NCBI GenBank assembly: GCA_002373505.1
Contig: DFKE01000011.1
Location: forward strand, 48,692 to 112,691
Reading direction: 5' to 3'
DNA from: Bacteroidales bacterium UBA3653
GTDB lineage: Bacteria; Bacteroidota; Bacteroidia; Bacteroidales; Paludibacteraceae
Length of the DNA stretch: 64,000 bases
This document shows, one piece after another, positions 52,741 to 61,715 of the stretch. Both the position numbers and the translations under genes were made by a program. The notes beneath the pieces are model-generated. The model did no database searches. It saw only the letters and a list, made by a program, of their open reading frames with translations, and was not told where the DNA came from. Position 1 is the first letter of the stretch, and each line of letters opens with the position of its first letter.

Positions 52741-53307
52741 TTATTGATGGCGGATGATATAGTAAGGTATATCGAGTGCTTGTATCTCTGCCTCGTAGCG
52801 GTCAAAGAGTTCTTTCCGTACGGTGTCTGATCCGTTGGATCGCGCGGGATCGGGTATCCATGGCAGGTCGGGGTAGGTGAGCAGATAAACATCCATGGGA
52901 TAGCGGCTGATCGCTTCGTTGAGCCACTCGGGAACGGAGTCGAAAGCATAGTCGAACCATACCTTGGTGACGATCAGTTCGGTGTCGAAGAAGACGACCG
53001 TGTCGTCGTTGAGCGCAAGCGGGGCTTGCTGTTTAGCGGCCTGCGGCCTGTTTAGCGCTGCGCTGTTTAGAGAGGTTAATTCTTCGATCTGGTGCTTTGC
53101 GAGGGAGCAGAGGTCATCGTAAGTGAGGACACGGGTCCAGTCGTCCGTCTGACGCTCGATCATCAGTTGTTCCACAAACGTACGGGCATACTCCGGCACC
53201 AGGATACCGCCATAGCGGTTAGCCAGATACCGTGCGAGCGTGCTCTTGCCGCTGCTCTCGGGGCCGATGATGGCGATTTTGCACAATTCACAATTCACAA
53301 TGCACAA
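52741..53307 (-). CDS. NadR-like P-loop kinase (AAA_28; possible nicotinamide-riboside kinase)
   Basis: The protein has up to 188 residues. Walker A is GPESSGKST, followed by LARYLANRYGGILVPEYAR, the pattern of the kinase half of NadR. VVFFDTELIVTKVWFDYAF supplies the Walker B/lid region. No ATG exists before the P-loop: possible starts are TTG 53307, GTG 53298 and TTG 53286, all inside a heptamer array, so the first nine residues (MCIVNCELC) are repeat-derived or not translated. A second repeat inserts LNSAALNRPQAAKQQAP near residue 80-97. It starts 7 nt after the sprA stop. It would phosphorylate nicotinamide riboside for NAD salvage, by family. Confidence 0.82.
   Translation of the reverse strand: MCIVNCELCKIAIIGPESSGKSTLARYLANRYGGILVPEYARTFVEQLMIERQTDDWTRVLTYDDLCSLAKHQIEELTSLNSAALNRPQAAKQQAPLALNDDTVVFFDTELIVTKVWFDYAFDSVPEWLNEAISRYPMDVYLLTYPDLPWIPDPARSNGSDTVRKELFDRYEAEIQALDIPYYIIRHQ
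53029..53070. repeat. In-frame CTGTTTAGCG repeat in the kinase gene
   Basis: CTGTTTAGCGG at 53029, CTGTTTAGCGC at 53048 and CTGTTTAG at 53063, with steps of 19 and 15 bp. It encodes LNSAALNRPQAAKQ. The word CTGTTTAGCGC is the same as in mfd (49564 and 49579). Confidence 0.75.
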
Positions 53308-53316
53308 TGCACAATT
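53282..53316. repeat. Tandem array, five 7-bp units (CACAATT/CACAATG) between sprA and the kinase
   Basis: CACAATT twice, CACAATG twice, CACAATT once, exact 7-bp period. It runs from inside the sprA stop codon (53315-53317) over every candidate start codon of the kinase. Confidence 0.85.
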
Positions 53317-56300
53317 AGCGTGTCAACATTAACTTGATATTAAGACCTACGTTATCCGCCTTGACGGGGTAAGAGGACGAGATGAGCGGGGTGGTACCCT
53401 GGTGGTCGTAGAAGAGCTGGAGGCTGATCTTCTGGCTCAGCACATAGTCAGCCGAGATCTTGATAGCCAGCACTTTGTTTCCGGACGAAGCCTGTGTGAT
53501 ACCTTCCTCCACCTTGCGCAGAAGCATCTTGACATCCTTGTAGGACAGGTCAACCTGCAGTTTGAGATCGTTGCTCACTTTCGTCTGGCCGCCGTCCCTC
53601 TTCTTGGCGATGAAGCTGAGGTTCTTGATGGTATAGCCGCCGCCGATAACAAACTCGGAGGTATGTCCTTCGGTCAGCTGGACGGAGGTGACATTGAGCG
53701 CGAGGTTACGCTGCTTGCGGTACTCCGCCTTGATGCTGAGCGAGTTCTTCATCGTCATGTTGAGTCCGATAAGCGGCGAGAACGCCTCGGTGAGGGTCAC
53801 GTTGCTGATGTCGTATGCCGAGGATGGACGCGGTGCGTCGGTTGTCACGTCGCGCACGAAGCCGTGCATCTTGTCGTTGCTGTCGGAGCCCACCCAGGTG
53901 GAGTAGGAGCCATACGAGCCGATCGCATACTTGCAAGTATAGGCATGGGTGAGGGTGACGGATTTGAAATGGTCTTTCACCCATGGTATCTTACCCAGCC
54001 CGTCGAAGGTGACGGACCAGTTAGGCAGTATCTTGAGGATCCCCAGGAAGGGGTTGAGGTTCATGCGCGAAGCGTCCCTGCCGGTGTAAGCGGCGAGGAA
54101 GGCGGGTACAAGCACATCGGCGGAGTTGGAGTTGACACGGCCGTGTTTGGTGGGGTCGTACTTGGTGCCGGCCGGTATGTTGCTCAGGAAGCCCGAGGAA
54201 GGCAGCGTCGTGCCCGTATATTCGTTCTGCACGCGCTCGGTCAGGATATTCCGGTTCTCCAGGAACTTGTCGAAAGCGGCGTTGGCGAAGTTCTCCTCCT
54301 GGCTGCCGACGCGGCTGAAGATAGTACCGAGAGCCACCTGGGTGATATTGAACGAACCCGTCATGTTCTCCTGCAGCTGGTCGTAGGTATAGATGATGGA
54401 CGTGGACTGCGCCATATACCTTTTGCCGTTCAGTTGCACCTTCAGACCCGGCAGTGGCTCGAGCGTCAGTTTGATATCCAGATCGGAGGTATGCGCCCGT
54501 GTGGCGGGTTGGACAACCGACGTGTCTCCGGAGAGCCATCCGTTCTCTTTCGCCCGCTCCACCATGTTGTTGGGTATGAAACCGAAGGCGAAATCGAATC
54601 CCGGTGCATAGACGCCGTTGGTCCTGCGCTGGCCCATGAATCCCGCTTCGGGTTCGAAACCCGGCAGGGTCATGGAGTTGGTCTCCCGATAGGTGATCTG
54701 CAGGCGGCGGAACATCGTACCTACATAAGCGAACATATCCCCTGCTATCTGTGCCGGCGTGCGCTCGTTGGGGTCCTTCGTGGTGATAGTCACGGTAGCG
54801 TTGGCGCAGTCCGCCTTTGGCGTGATGGTCGCTTTCGTATTGCCGGAAGGACGGATGGAGACAGGTATCTTCTTGCCCGTGGAGTCGGTGACGGCTATAT
54901 TGAGGTTCTCGCTGTTGAGACGGTGGGTCAGTTCGACCGGCTCGCCTTTCTTCAGCGTCATGTTCTGGGTATAGGTCTTGGGCTTGAAGGCACGCTGACG
55001 GCCGCCTCTGCCGCCGTAACGCTGGGTCATGGACTTCCAGTACTTGGATTTGCCGTACCAGGTCTCAAAATTGATACCTCCGTCCACCTGCCAGCTTTGC
55101 AGACTGCTGACGGTGTTACCGCGGTCGATACCGGTGGTCGTGGAGGCGGTGCGGGTCCAGTTATAGGTGGCGTTATAAGAGGCGTTCGCCGTGATTGCAT
55201 CCAGACCCGGGATGCGGTTGAACGGTACGTTCCAGGAGGCGGTGAAGACCTGCTGGTAGGTGTATGGCGAACCCCATTTGGCGAGAGACCGCTGGATGGT
55301 GTCGCGCCATGCCTCGTATTTGTCGTGGTTGAACTCGTCGTCGAAATAGCGGCCTTTTAGGATCTCCGGCGTGTACTTGCCTTCATCGATGATGGCGTTC
55401 ATCGCGGACTGGAAGGAGAACTTCATGTTCTTGGTCAGGTCGTATTTGATATCGACGTTGCGGTCCCATGTGAAATCCTTGCTGAAAGTGAGGTCGGACG
55501 CATCGGTCATGGCGTTGGAGAGGTCGCGCATCTTCAGATGGCTGAAGGTACGGTGCATGTTGGTGCTGAACGCCCATGATTGCGGCAGGTAGTAGATATT
55601 CATCTCCTTTAGGAACTTCACTTTCTGCACTTTCTCCACCTTGCTGAACGGCTCCCACGGCTTGGGGTTGAAGTTATAGGCGTACTGGAAGGAACCCTTG
55701 TGGTCGGTGGTGATGTTGGTCTCCATCTCGGGCGAGTGCTCGGATTGCTTGTTGTAGGACGCGGAGATGGAGAAGTTCGCCGGGTCGTAGAACATGTCGC
55801 GTTTCTTGGAGTGGATGTTCACCTTGAGGTTGCTGACGGAGAAGGAGGTGGACTCGTGTACGGTGTTGGACATCTGTCTGACAGAATCCCGTTTCTCCTT
55901 GGTGTCATAGGTGGAGAGCGTCTCGGACAGCTTGACGTCGCTGTCGAGCGGGTCGTAGTCGGGACTCGTGGTCTCGTTGCTGTAGGAGACGTAGAGCGGC
56001 ATCTGGATCTTCGCTTTCTCCGGGAAGAGCCGTCCTCCTTCGAGTGCCGCGGAGACGGATATCTGGTAGAAGTTATCGAGGTTGCGGTCGAGCACGTTGG
56101 ACTCGATCGAACCGTAACCGGCTGTCTCAAACCGTCCGGCTACGTTGAGTTGCGCGATGTCGCTGATAGCCAGGGCTGCATTCGCCATCGCCGCCACACC
56201 CCCTTGCTCGTTGAACTGGCTGAGGCGTAACTCGTTGACCCACACCTCGCCGGATGCCTCATGCTGGCCGTTGTTGCGCACACCGATCATGATGGTGGAT

Positions 56301-59300
56301 ACCTCTTCCAGCGTCGGGTTACCGAGCACGGTGATCTTGTTCTGCGGCTTGTCGTTGGCGTCGTCGTAGATGACGTACGGGATAGTGTTGCTCACACCCT
56401 CGTTGCCTGCGCGTTTGGCTTTGTTGCGGGCGGTCTTGGCGTCCGTGAGCACCTTGAGCGCAAAATCGAACATGTTCTCCTTCGGCCATACCGTTTCACG
56501 GTCGGCGGCGGAGTTGTTGTTATACAGCCCCGGTGCGGTCAGATGCAGCGGGATCTCGTATTCGTAGTAGTTATTGCGCAGGTCGGTACCCAGGCGGATG
56601 AAGCAGGTGAGGTCGCCGTCCTTCAGGTCGGGATCGACGCTCTCCAGTTTCTCGGCATGAACGAACATCTGCAGGTTCTTGTACTGCCGCATGTCGTAGC
56701 CCGTGTTCTTGTACATCGCCCGTGCGTCATGAGGGCTGAGGTGCGCTACGCGGAGAACCATCGCCTGCTCGTTCTGCGCGATGAGCTGCGCCTGACCGGG
56801 GTCGGTCTGACGGCTTACACCCGGAGGCAGCACATAGTTGACCGGCGAGCGGGTGCTGTTTTCCTCGATATTGACGGTCTGTACGTCAATCGATGCGCCG
56901 GTGTTGACTGCCGTTCCGATAGGTGCCAGATCGCGTGTGTACATACGCCAGTCGCCACGGACGAGGTCCAGCGTAGCGAAACGCAGGTGGGTCTCTTTCT
57001 CGAAACCGGTGAGGTACATACGCATGAAGCGGATGGATTTCCAGTTGCGGATGGAGCCGATCTTCTGCACGCTGGCGCTGTCGCCGCGGAGAGGGATCTT
57101 GAACTGGTACCAGGTAACATCCTGGGTCGTTCCGTCGCGGAGCGTCACTTTGCGGACCTTCTTCTCGGTGATATGCTGGCGGCCTACCTCCATCATGTCG
57201 GGACGGAGGATGACCTTGTACTGGTAGTATTTTTCGTATTCGTTGAGGGTGTTGTCCTGGTTGATATCTTCGATATCCGGCGTGAGGGTGGAGGCGGTAC
57301 CGTAGGTCTCGGTCTGCTGCTCCGTGGCGGGCGAGTTGCCCTCCGTACCGTTGAAATGTTTGTATCGCGCCAGAACAGGCACTTCCTCTTCGTCATAGTC
57401 GGTGCCTCGGTAGTAGTGGAAGTTATCGCCGGCGGGGTCGTTACGAGGGGAGAAGCGGTCGTCCGCCCAACGATCCCATACATCGGCAGAGACGCGGCTC
57501 TGCAACTCCGTCAGATATTGGCGGTATGTCGGCCATGTCAACTCCTGGGTGGTGCTCAGACCGTTGAGACCTACGTCCTGACGGGCGCGCGAACCCGCCT
57601 CGTTGCTGAAGGCTACTACGGTACTGGTCGTACGCGGCACAAAACCCCAGATAGTCGAATCTACACGGCCCTGGTCGGCTTCGCTGACAGGCAGACCATG
57701 CTCGAACGCTTTCTTGCCGTCACGCAGGATATCCTCGCTCACGTCGCCGAGGTTGAAATACAACTCGCCTTCATATCCGTCAGGGTTGGTCAGTGCCGGG
57801 TCCATCAGCCAGAACTGGATGTACTCGATGTTCGCTTTCTCAAAATCGGTGTTGTCCAGCCGCCGCATGATACCGCCCCAGCGCTGCTTGGGGTTAGTCA
57901 GATGTCCATCTGTGCCTATCTCGGAGGCGGAGATGTTGTATTGCCCGCGCTCGGACGGGTAGTAGGAGAGGTTCAGTACCGATAGCTTGGTATCTACGTT
58001 GCTGGCTTCCTGACGGTTCGGGTATATCTCGTCCTGATAGACGATACGCGTGCGGTGGTCGCTCAGTGCCGCCAGGTCATTGCGGATATGCGCCGGTGTG
58101 TTGGTCTGCGGATAGCCGAAGATAGGATCCACGGCATACCATGACAAATGCGCACGGTTCTTGTTGTAACTCGTCCGGTTGATGTCCTTCGATTCGTCAA
58201 AGACGGTAGGAGTAGCAGCCAGGAACCAATAACTGGGGTAATGGACGTCTATATTGGTGGTGGTGGATTCGAAATCATCGATATACGCCGTACCTACTGC
58301 GCCTACGTCGCGGGTGTGTCCCGGGATGAGATGCGCAAACTCGGCGTTGATGGAGAAGGTGGACGGAGCGGTGGCGGTGATCCAAGGGATCTTGTCGATG
58401 GCATTGGTGAGCCATTGCATCTCGGTCTTCCAGCTTCCGTTGACACCCCAGATGGTGTTGGCAAGAGGTTCGGATCCGGTGTTCACCTTGGTCGTCAGCG
58501 GACGTTCGCGCAGGTGCATGATCGTTCCGCCTATCAGCAGGTCTTTGTTGAACTCATACTCCAGATGGGCACCGAAGAGGCTCTTGCGCTGCATCGAGAA
58601 CGTGCTCTGGTTTTCCAGTTTGACGTCCACGTTCGTACCCGATTCGAGAATAGAGGTGTTGAGGATCGTCACTGTACCCATCGTGTAGTCCACGGTGTAA
58701 TCGACGTTCTCGATGAGGGTGGCGCCTCCGGCGGTGACGGTGACGGAGCCTCTCGGCACGTTCATCGCACCCAGACGGATCTCGCTGCCGTTGGTGCCTT
58801 TGTATTTACCGGTAAGGTGGAATTTGTTCTTCTCGCTCAACTCCTGCGCCACGATCAGAGTAGAGTCGTACAACTCCGGGAAACAGTATTTCTTGACGAG
58901 CCGCTCGTCATTGCCTAACGCTTTCGCCAGGTGGCTTCCGAAAGGCTCCAGCACGGGGAAAATGATCTTTCCTGACGAGGCATAGACGGTCAGTCCTTCG
59001 ATGAAGTCGAACCGTCCGTCGGGGCTGGCGTTGTTCTTCTGGTCCAAACGGTCCAGATCCATGACGCGCAGCAGCTGCTGGCCTGAGACGGGGCCGTCGT
59101 TGAGGTATTGGACGTCCGTGCCGACGGAGTCGTTGCGGTAGGTGACGTATAGCTCGAATTTGTCTGCCTGGATGCTGGTTGCGCCGAGCGCATAGATGTT
59201 CTTCATCATCAGGTCCCATGTACCGCGGCCTTTCTTGTTAGGTGCATTGGCGCTGTTCTTCAGCATCTTCAGGGCAAGCGCGTTGGGCGCACGCAGCTCC

Positions 59301-60904
59301 TCGCTGCCGTCCGTGGAGAACTCACCCACCTGATAGACTTTGCCGTTGTAGGTATATTCGTATGCCACCGCCAGCACCTCGTCTTGGTTGAGGGCGCTCT
59401 TGAGGGAGATGTATCCCAATGCGCTGTTGAGCGTGTATTCGCTGCTGGACAACAGCCGCGCGGACTCAATCTTCTCATAATCCGCTCCGCCTTCCATTCC
59501 GTTCAGTCCTTCCAGCGCCGTACTGGTCTGCTGCAGGTCGCGGAAGGCAGTGGCACGAATGGCATTGTACAGCCCGTTCGCCGCGTTCTCCGGCGCTCCT
59601 ATGGGTGCGCCGCCCCATGCCTCGTTCTGGGTATGCGAACTGTTCTCGCCCAGATCCGCAAAAGCAACGATATTGCGTGCCTGATCGTAGTTACCGCGTT
59701 TGTTGGTGATCCATACTTCGATCTTGTTGATCTGGACGCCGCTGGCTATATACGGCACGCTCGCCATCGCTTCTTCGTATCGGTCGCGGAAGAAATGGGA
59801 GAGGAAGAAATGTCGGTTCTCGTCATAACTGTCGCCGGAGATGTCGAACCGCGTCATCTGCGCGCCGCCCTTGCTGCTGACGGTCTGCGCCTCGCTGTTC
59901 TGCTGGCTGATCAGGGCCTGGATGCGGAACTTGCCGAACTTCAGGTTGGTCTTGATACCGAAGAGTGCCTTGCTGCCGCGGATAAGGGATGAAGGCAGGT
60001 CCATGGTCACATTACCCGCCTCGATAGACTGGATGATGTCATCCTCCTCGCCTTTGTAGTTCAGTTTGAGGTTCTGCTGGTCGAAAGAGAATGAGGCCTC
60101 GGTGTTGTAACTCATGTTGAAGTTCAGCTTCTGGCCTACCTTGCCTTGGATGCTGGCTTGGATCTTCTCGTCGAAATCGAATATGTTATTGTTTCGCGCC
60201 CGCACGGTAAGCGACGGGTTCGCGATATACTGGTGTTTGAAACCGAAAAGCAGCTCGGCGCTTCCCTGCATCTTGAGTTGCACACCGCCCGGACCGAACA
60301 CTTTGTCCGCCGGACCGATGTTGAATTTCATGTCGGTGATGTCGAACTTGGACTCGTTGTTATGCTCTACTTCTCCGATCTTCTGCTGCCAGTACCTGTG
60401 CATCATCTGACGCTCCGCGTAGTGGTTGTATTCGTCTTGCGTGAGCATGTACGGCGTTGTGATGTCGGTCTCGCCGATGCGGGTATGAATGACATAAGTG
60501 CCTGTCTCCGGCTGGTATTCAACGGTGGTGGAGATGTTGTTCGGGTCCTGCAGGTCAAGCGAACTGACGGGTTGCTCCAACTCACCGAAGTTCTGCACGC
60601 CCAGTTGCTTCACTTTCGTCGGGGCCCAGATAGCGCTGTCGGTCTCCGTCACATAATCCGCTGCGCTCTCAGGGCTCTGTTCACTGCCGTCTTTGAGCGG
60701 CTCTGCCGCGGTCTTTCGACTTTCGACTTTCGACTCTTTCTCCGCTTCCTTTGCCGCTCTCTCCGCTTCCTTGCGCGCCTTCTCCTCCGCAACAAGCTCC
60801 TTCAGACTCTTGCCGCCGCTCTTCTGGGCGTAAACAACCACGGTTACCATCGGCAACCATAGAATCAGACTAATCAGAAATATGTATGTTATTCGCTTTT
60901 TCAA
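53315..60904 (-). CDS. sprA: SprA, giant outer-membrane translocon of the type IX secretion system
   Basis: The protein has 2529 residues, the usual huge size of SprA/Sov. It forms the 36-strand outer-membrane pore through which T9SS cargo leaves. No ATG is available; TTG 60904 gives MKKRITYIFLISLILWLPMV, a natural signal peptide, whereas TTG 60931 would add residues encoded by a repeat. Family blocks are the N-terminal SKFDITDMKFNIGPADKVFG, VQLKMQGSAELLFGFKHQ, and many FNMSYNTEASFSFD-type strands. Residues near 50-70 (AEKESKVESRKTAAEP) are lengthened by GTCGAAA heptamers. Its presence agrees with the sorting-type tails on the glucan-locus proteins. Confidence 0.95.
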   Translation of the reverse strand: MKKRITYIFLISLILWLPMVTVVVYAQKSGGKSLKELVAEEKARKEAERAAKEAEKESKVESRKTAAEPLKDGSEQSPESAADYVTETDSAIWAPTKVKQLGVQNFGELEQPVSSLDLQDPNNISTTVEYQPETGTYVIHTRIGETDITTPYMLTQDEYNHYAERQMMHRYWQQKIGEVEHNNESKFDITDMKFNIGPADKVFGPGGVQLKMQGSAELLFGFKHQYIANPSLTVRARNNNIFDFDEKIQASIQGKVGQKLNFNMSYNTEASFSFDQQNLKLNYKGEEDDIIQSIEAGNVTMDLPSSLIRGSKALFGIKTNLKFGKFRIQALISQQNSEAQTVSSKGGAQMTRFDISGDSYDENRHFFLSHFFRDRYEEAMASVPYIASGVQINKIEVWITNKRGNYDQARNIVAFADLGENSSHTQNEAWGGAPIGAPENAANGLYNAIRATAFRDLQQTSTALEGLNGMEGGADYEKIESARLLSSSEYTLNSALGYISLKSALNQDEVLAVAYEYTYNGKVYQVGEFSTDGSEELRAPNALALKMLKNSANAPNKKGRGTWDLMMKNIYALGATSIQADKFELYVTYRNDSVGTDVQYLNDGPVSGQQLLRVMDLDRLDQKNNASPDGRFDFIEGLTVYASSGKIIFPVLEPFGSHLAKALGNDERLVKKYCFPELYDSTLIVAQELSEKNKFHLTGKYKGTNGSEIRLGAMNVPRGSVTVTAGGATLIENVDYTVDYTMGTVTILNTSILESGTNVDVKLENQSTFSMQRKSLFGAHLEYEFNKDLLIGGTIMHLRERPLTTKVNTGSEPLANTIWGVNGSWKTEMQWLTNAIDKIPWITATAPSTFSINAEFAHLIPGHTRDVGAVGTAYIDDFESTTTNIDVHYPSYWFLAATPTVFDESKDINRTSYNKNRAHLSWYAVDPIFGYPQTNTPAHIRNDLAALSDHRTRIVYQDEIYPNRQEASNVDTKLSVLNLSYYPSERGQYNISASEIGTDGHLTNPKQRWGGIMRRLDNTDFEKANIEYIQFWLMDPALTNPDGYEGELYFNLGDVSEDILRDGKKAFEHGLPVSEADQGRVDSTIWGFVPRTTSTVVAFSNEAGSRARQDVGLNGLSTTQELTWPTYRQYLTELQSRVSADVWDRWADDRFSPRNDPAGDNFHYYRGTDYDEEEVPVLARYKHFNGTEGNSPATEQQTETYGTASTLTPDIEDINQDNTLNEYEKYYQYKVILRPDMMEVGRQHITEKKVRKVTLRDGTTQDVTWYQFKIPLRGDSASVQKIGSIRNWKSIRFMRMYLTGFEKETHLRFATLDLVRGDWRMYTRDLAPIGTAVNTGASIDVQTVNIEENSTRSPVNYVLPPGVSRQTDPGQAQLIAQNEQAMVLRVAHLSPHDARAMYKNTGYDMRQYKNLQMFVHAEKLESVDPDLKDGDLTCFIRLGTDLRNNYYEYEIPLHLTAPGLYNNNSAADRETVWPKENMFDFALKVLTDAKTARNKAKRAGNEGVSNTIPYVIYDDANDKPQNKITVLGNPTLEEVSTIMIGVRNNGQHEASGEVWVNELRLSQFNEQGGVAAMANAALAISDIAQLNVAGRFETAGYGSIESNVLDRNLDNFYQISVSAALEGGRLFPEKAKIQMPLYVSYSNETTSPDYDPLDSDVKLSETLSTYDTKEKRDSVRQMSNTVHESTSFSVSNLKVNIHSKKRDMFYDPANFSISASYNKQSEHSPEMETNITTDHKGSFQYAYNFNPKPWEPFSKVEKVQKVKFLKEMNIYYLPQSWAFSTNMHRTFSHLKMRDLSNAMTDASDLTFSKDFTWDRNVDIKYDLTKNMKFSFQSAMNAIIDEGKYTPEILKGRYFDDEFNHDKYEAWRDTIQRSLAKWGSPYTYQQVFTASWNVPFNRIPGLDAITANASYNATYNWTRTASTTTGIDRGNTVSSLQSWQVDGGINFETWYGKSKYWKSMTQRYGGRGGRQRAFKPKTYTQNMTLKKGEPVELTHRLNSENLNIAVTDSTGKKIPVSIRPSGNTKATITPKADCANATVTITTKDPNERTPAQIAGDMFAYVGTMFRRLQITYRETNSMTLPGFEPEAGFMGQRRTNGVYAPGFDFAFGFIPNNMVERAKENGWLSGDTSVVQPATRAHTSDLDIKLTLEPLPGLKVQLNGKRYMAQSTSIIYTYDQLQENMTGSFNITQVALGTIFSRVGSQEENFANAAFDKFLENRNILTERVQNEYTGTTLPSSGFLSNIPAGTKYDPTKHGRVNSNSADVLVPAFLAAYTGRDASRMNLNPFLGILKILPNWSVTFDGLGKIPWVKDHFKSVTLTHAYTCKYAIGSYGSYSTWVGSDSNDKMHGFVRDVTTDAPRPSSAYDISNVTLTEAFSPLIGLNMTMKNSLSIKAEYRKQRNLALNVTSVQLTEGHTSEFVIGGGYTIKNLSFIAKKRDGGQTKVSNDLKLQVDLSYKDVKMLLRKVEEGITQASSGNKVLAIKISADYVLSQKISLQLFYDHQGTTPLISSSYPVKADNVGLNIKLMLTR
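60714..60734. repeat. In-frame heptamer array GTCGAAA (three units, minus strand) in sprA
   Basis: TTTCGAC three times on the plus strand, i.e. GTCGAAA on the coding strand. It encodes SKVESRK, nearly the same residues as the array in the GH16 gene at 20173-20200. Confidence 0.8.
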
Positions 60905-60941
60905 TGTTAAAATGTCCAAATAAATGCCCAAATGGTAAATG
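60904..60941. repeat. Irregular ATG-word array filling the sprA-ruvA spacer
   Basis: AATGTTAA, AATGTCCAAAT, AAATGCCC, AAATGGTAAATG: words around AAATG with steps of 8, 12, 8 and 7 bp. It reaches from the preferred sprA start to the base before the ruvA stop. The 11-mer AAATGGTAAAT (60930) also occurs at 31813 in the GH81 gene, just before the sequence encoding its C-terminal tag. Confidence 0.55.
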
Positions 60942-61547
60942 TTACAGCATCTTCAGTGCTTCGCGGATAACCGCTTCTACTTTGAGCGTCGGATCGGCTT
61001 TGAGGATCTTGTCCACCGCTTTGCCGCTCGCTGTGGCGGCAAAACCGAGCATGGTCAGTGCGCTGACGGCTTCCGCTTTGACGCCGCTGTCGGTTTCCAC
61101 TTCCAGCATCGGTATCTCCGTCGGGTCGCCTCCGAGGTCCAGTTTCAGCGCTTTGTCTTTCAGATCCACAATGATACGCTGGGCGGTCTTCGGACCCAGA
61201 CCCTTCACTTTCGCCATGCCCTTCGAATTGCCGGTGGCAATCAGCATCCGCAACTCTTCCGCCGAGAAAGCGCTCATGATCATTCGGGCGGTGGCTGCGC
61301 CTACGCCGCTTACCGTCGTCAGCAGTTCGAACAACTGGCGCTCTGCGCAGTTGGTGAAACCGTACAACTCGTGCGTGTCCTCGCGGATCACCTCTGTTAC
61401 AAACAGTTTCACCTCTTTCTCTTCCTGGCCTACCAAGGCGCTGTAAGTCGGCAATGTGATGGCGAGGTTATAGCCCACACCGGCTGCTTCCAGCACCGCT
61501 GCTGTCGGGTTTAAATCCGCTAATATTCCTTTAATGTATGCTATCAT
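60942..61547 (-). CDS. ruvA: Holliday junction DNA helicase subunit RuvA
   Basis: The protein has 201 residues from ATG 61547 (MIAYIKGILADLN). The frame is open to 61586, but the promoter at 61576-61606 excludes that start. OB-fold domain I (about 1-65), helix-hairpin-helix domain II (about 70-140: LLTTVSGVGAATARMIMS, KVKGLGPKTAQRIIVDLKDK) and C-terminal domain III (AVSALTMLGFAATASGKAVD) are all present. It binds four-way junctions and loads RuvB. Confidence 0.95.
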   Translation of the reverse strand: MIAYIKGILADLNPTAAVLEAAGVGYNLAITLPTYSALVGQEEKEVKLFVTEVIREDTHELYGFTNCAERQLFELLTTVSGVGAATARMIMSAFSAEELRMLIATGNSKGMAKVKGLGPKTAQRIIVDLKDKALKLDLGGDPTEIPMLEVETDSGVKAEAVSALTMLGFAATASGKAVDKILKADPTLKVEAVIREALKML

Positions 61548-61575
61548 ATAGACCTGTTTTCGCAAAATAAGCCTG

Positions 61576-61606
61576 CAAAGATACAACTTTTATTTTATAT
61601 ACGCAA
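61576..61606 (-). promoter_or_regulatory. Promoter of ruvA (and possibly sprA)
   Basis: On the minus strand TTG (61606-61604) and TATCTTTG (61583-61576) are 20 nt apart. The ruvA-sprA-kinase genes follow with gaps under 40 nt and may share it. Confidence 0.75.
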
Positions 61607-61687
61607 GCGCGCAGGCATTTTAGTGCAAAAAAGTGCTCATTTTCGTAAATTTTAACCCTTTTGTTTTTCCTTTTCAGCAAATTTTTG

Positions 61688-61713
61688 TAATTTTGTGCGC
61701 TAATTTTGTGCAC
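61688..61713 (+). promoter_or_regulatory. Duplicated -7 element before thiL
   Basis: TAATTTTGTGCGC (61688-61700) and TAATTTTGTGCAC (61701-61713) are direct 13-bp repeats, each containing a full -7 element. The nearest TTG (61661-61663) is 24 nt from the first copy, longer than usual. The second copy ends 2 nt before the ATG. Confidence 0.45.
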
Positions 61714-61715
61714 GT

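Noticed and set aside
53402..55360. Long rightward open frames opposite sprA (652 and 574 residues)
   Set aside because: They mirror the codon structure of sprA, have no signal or family motif, no promoter and no ribosome site; sprA on the other strand is certain.
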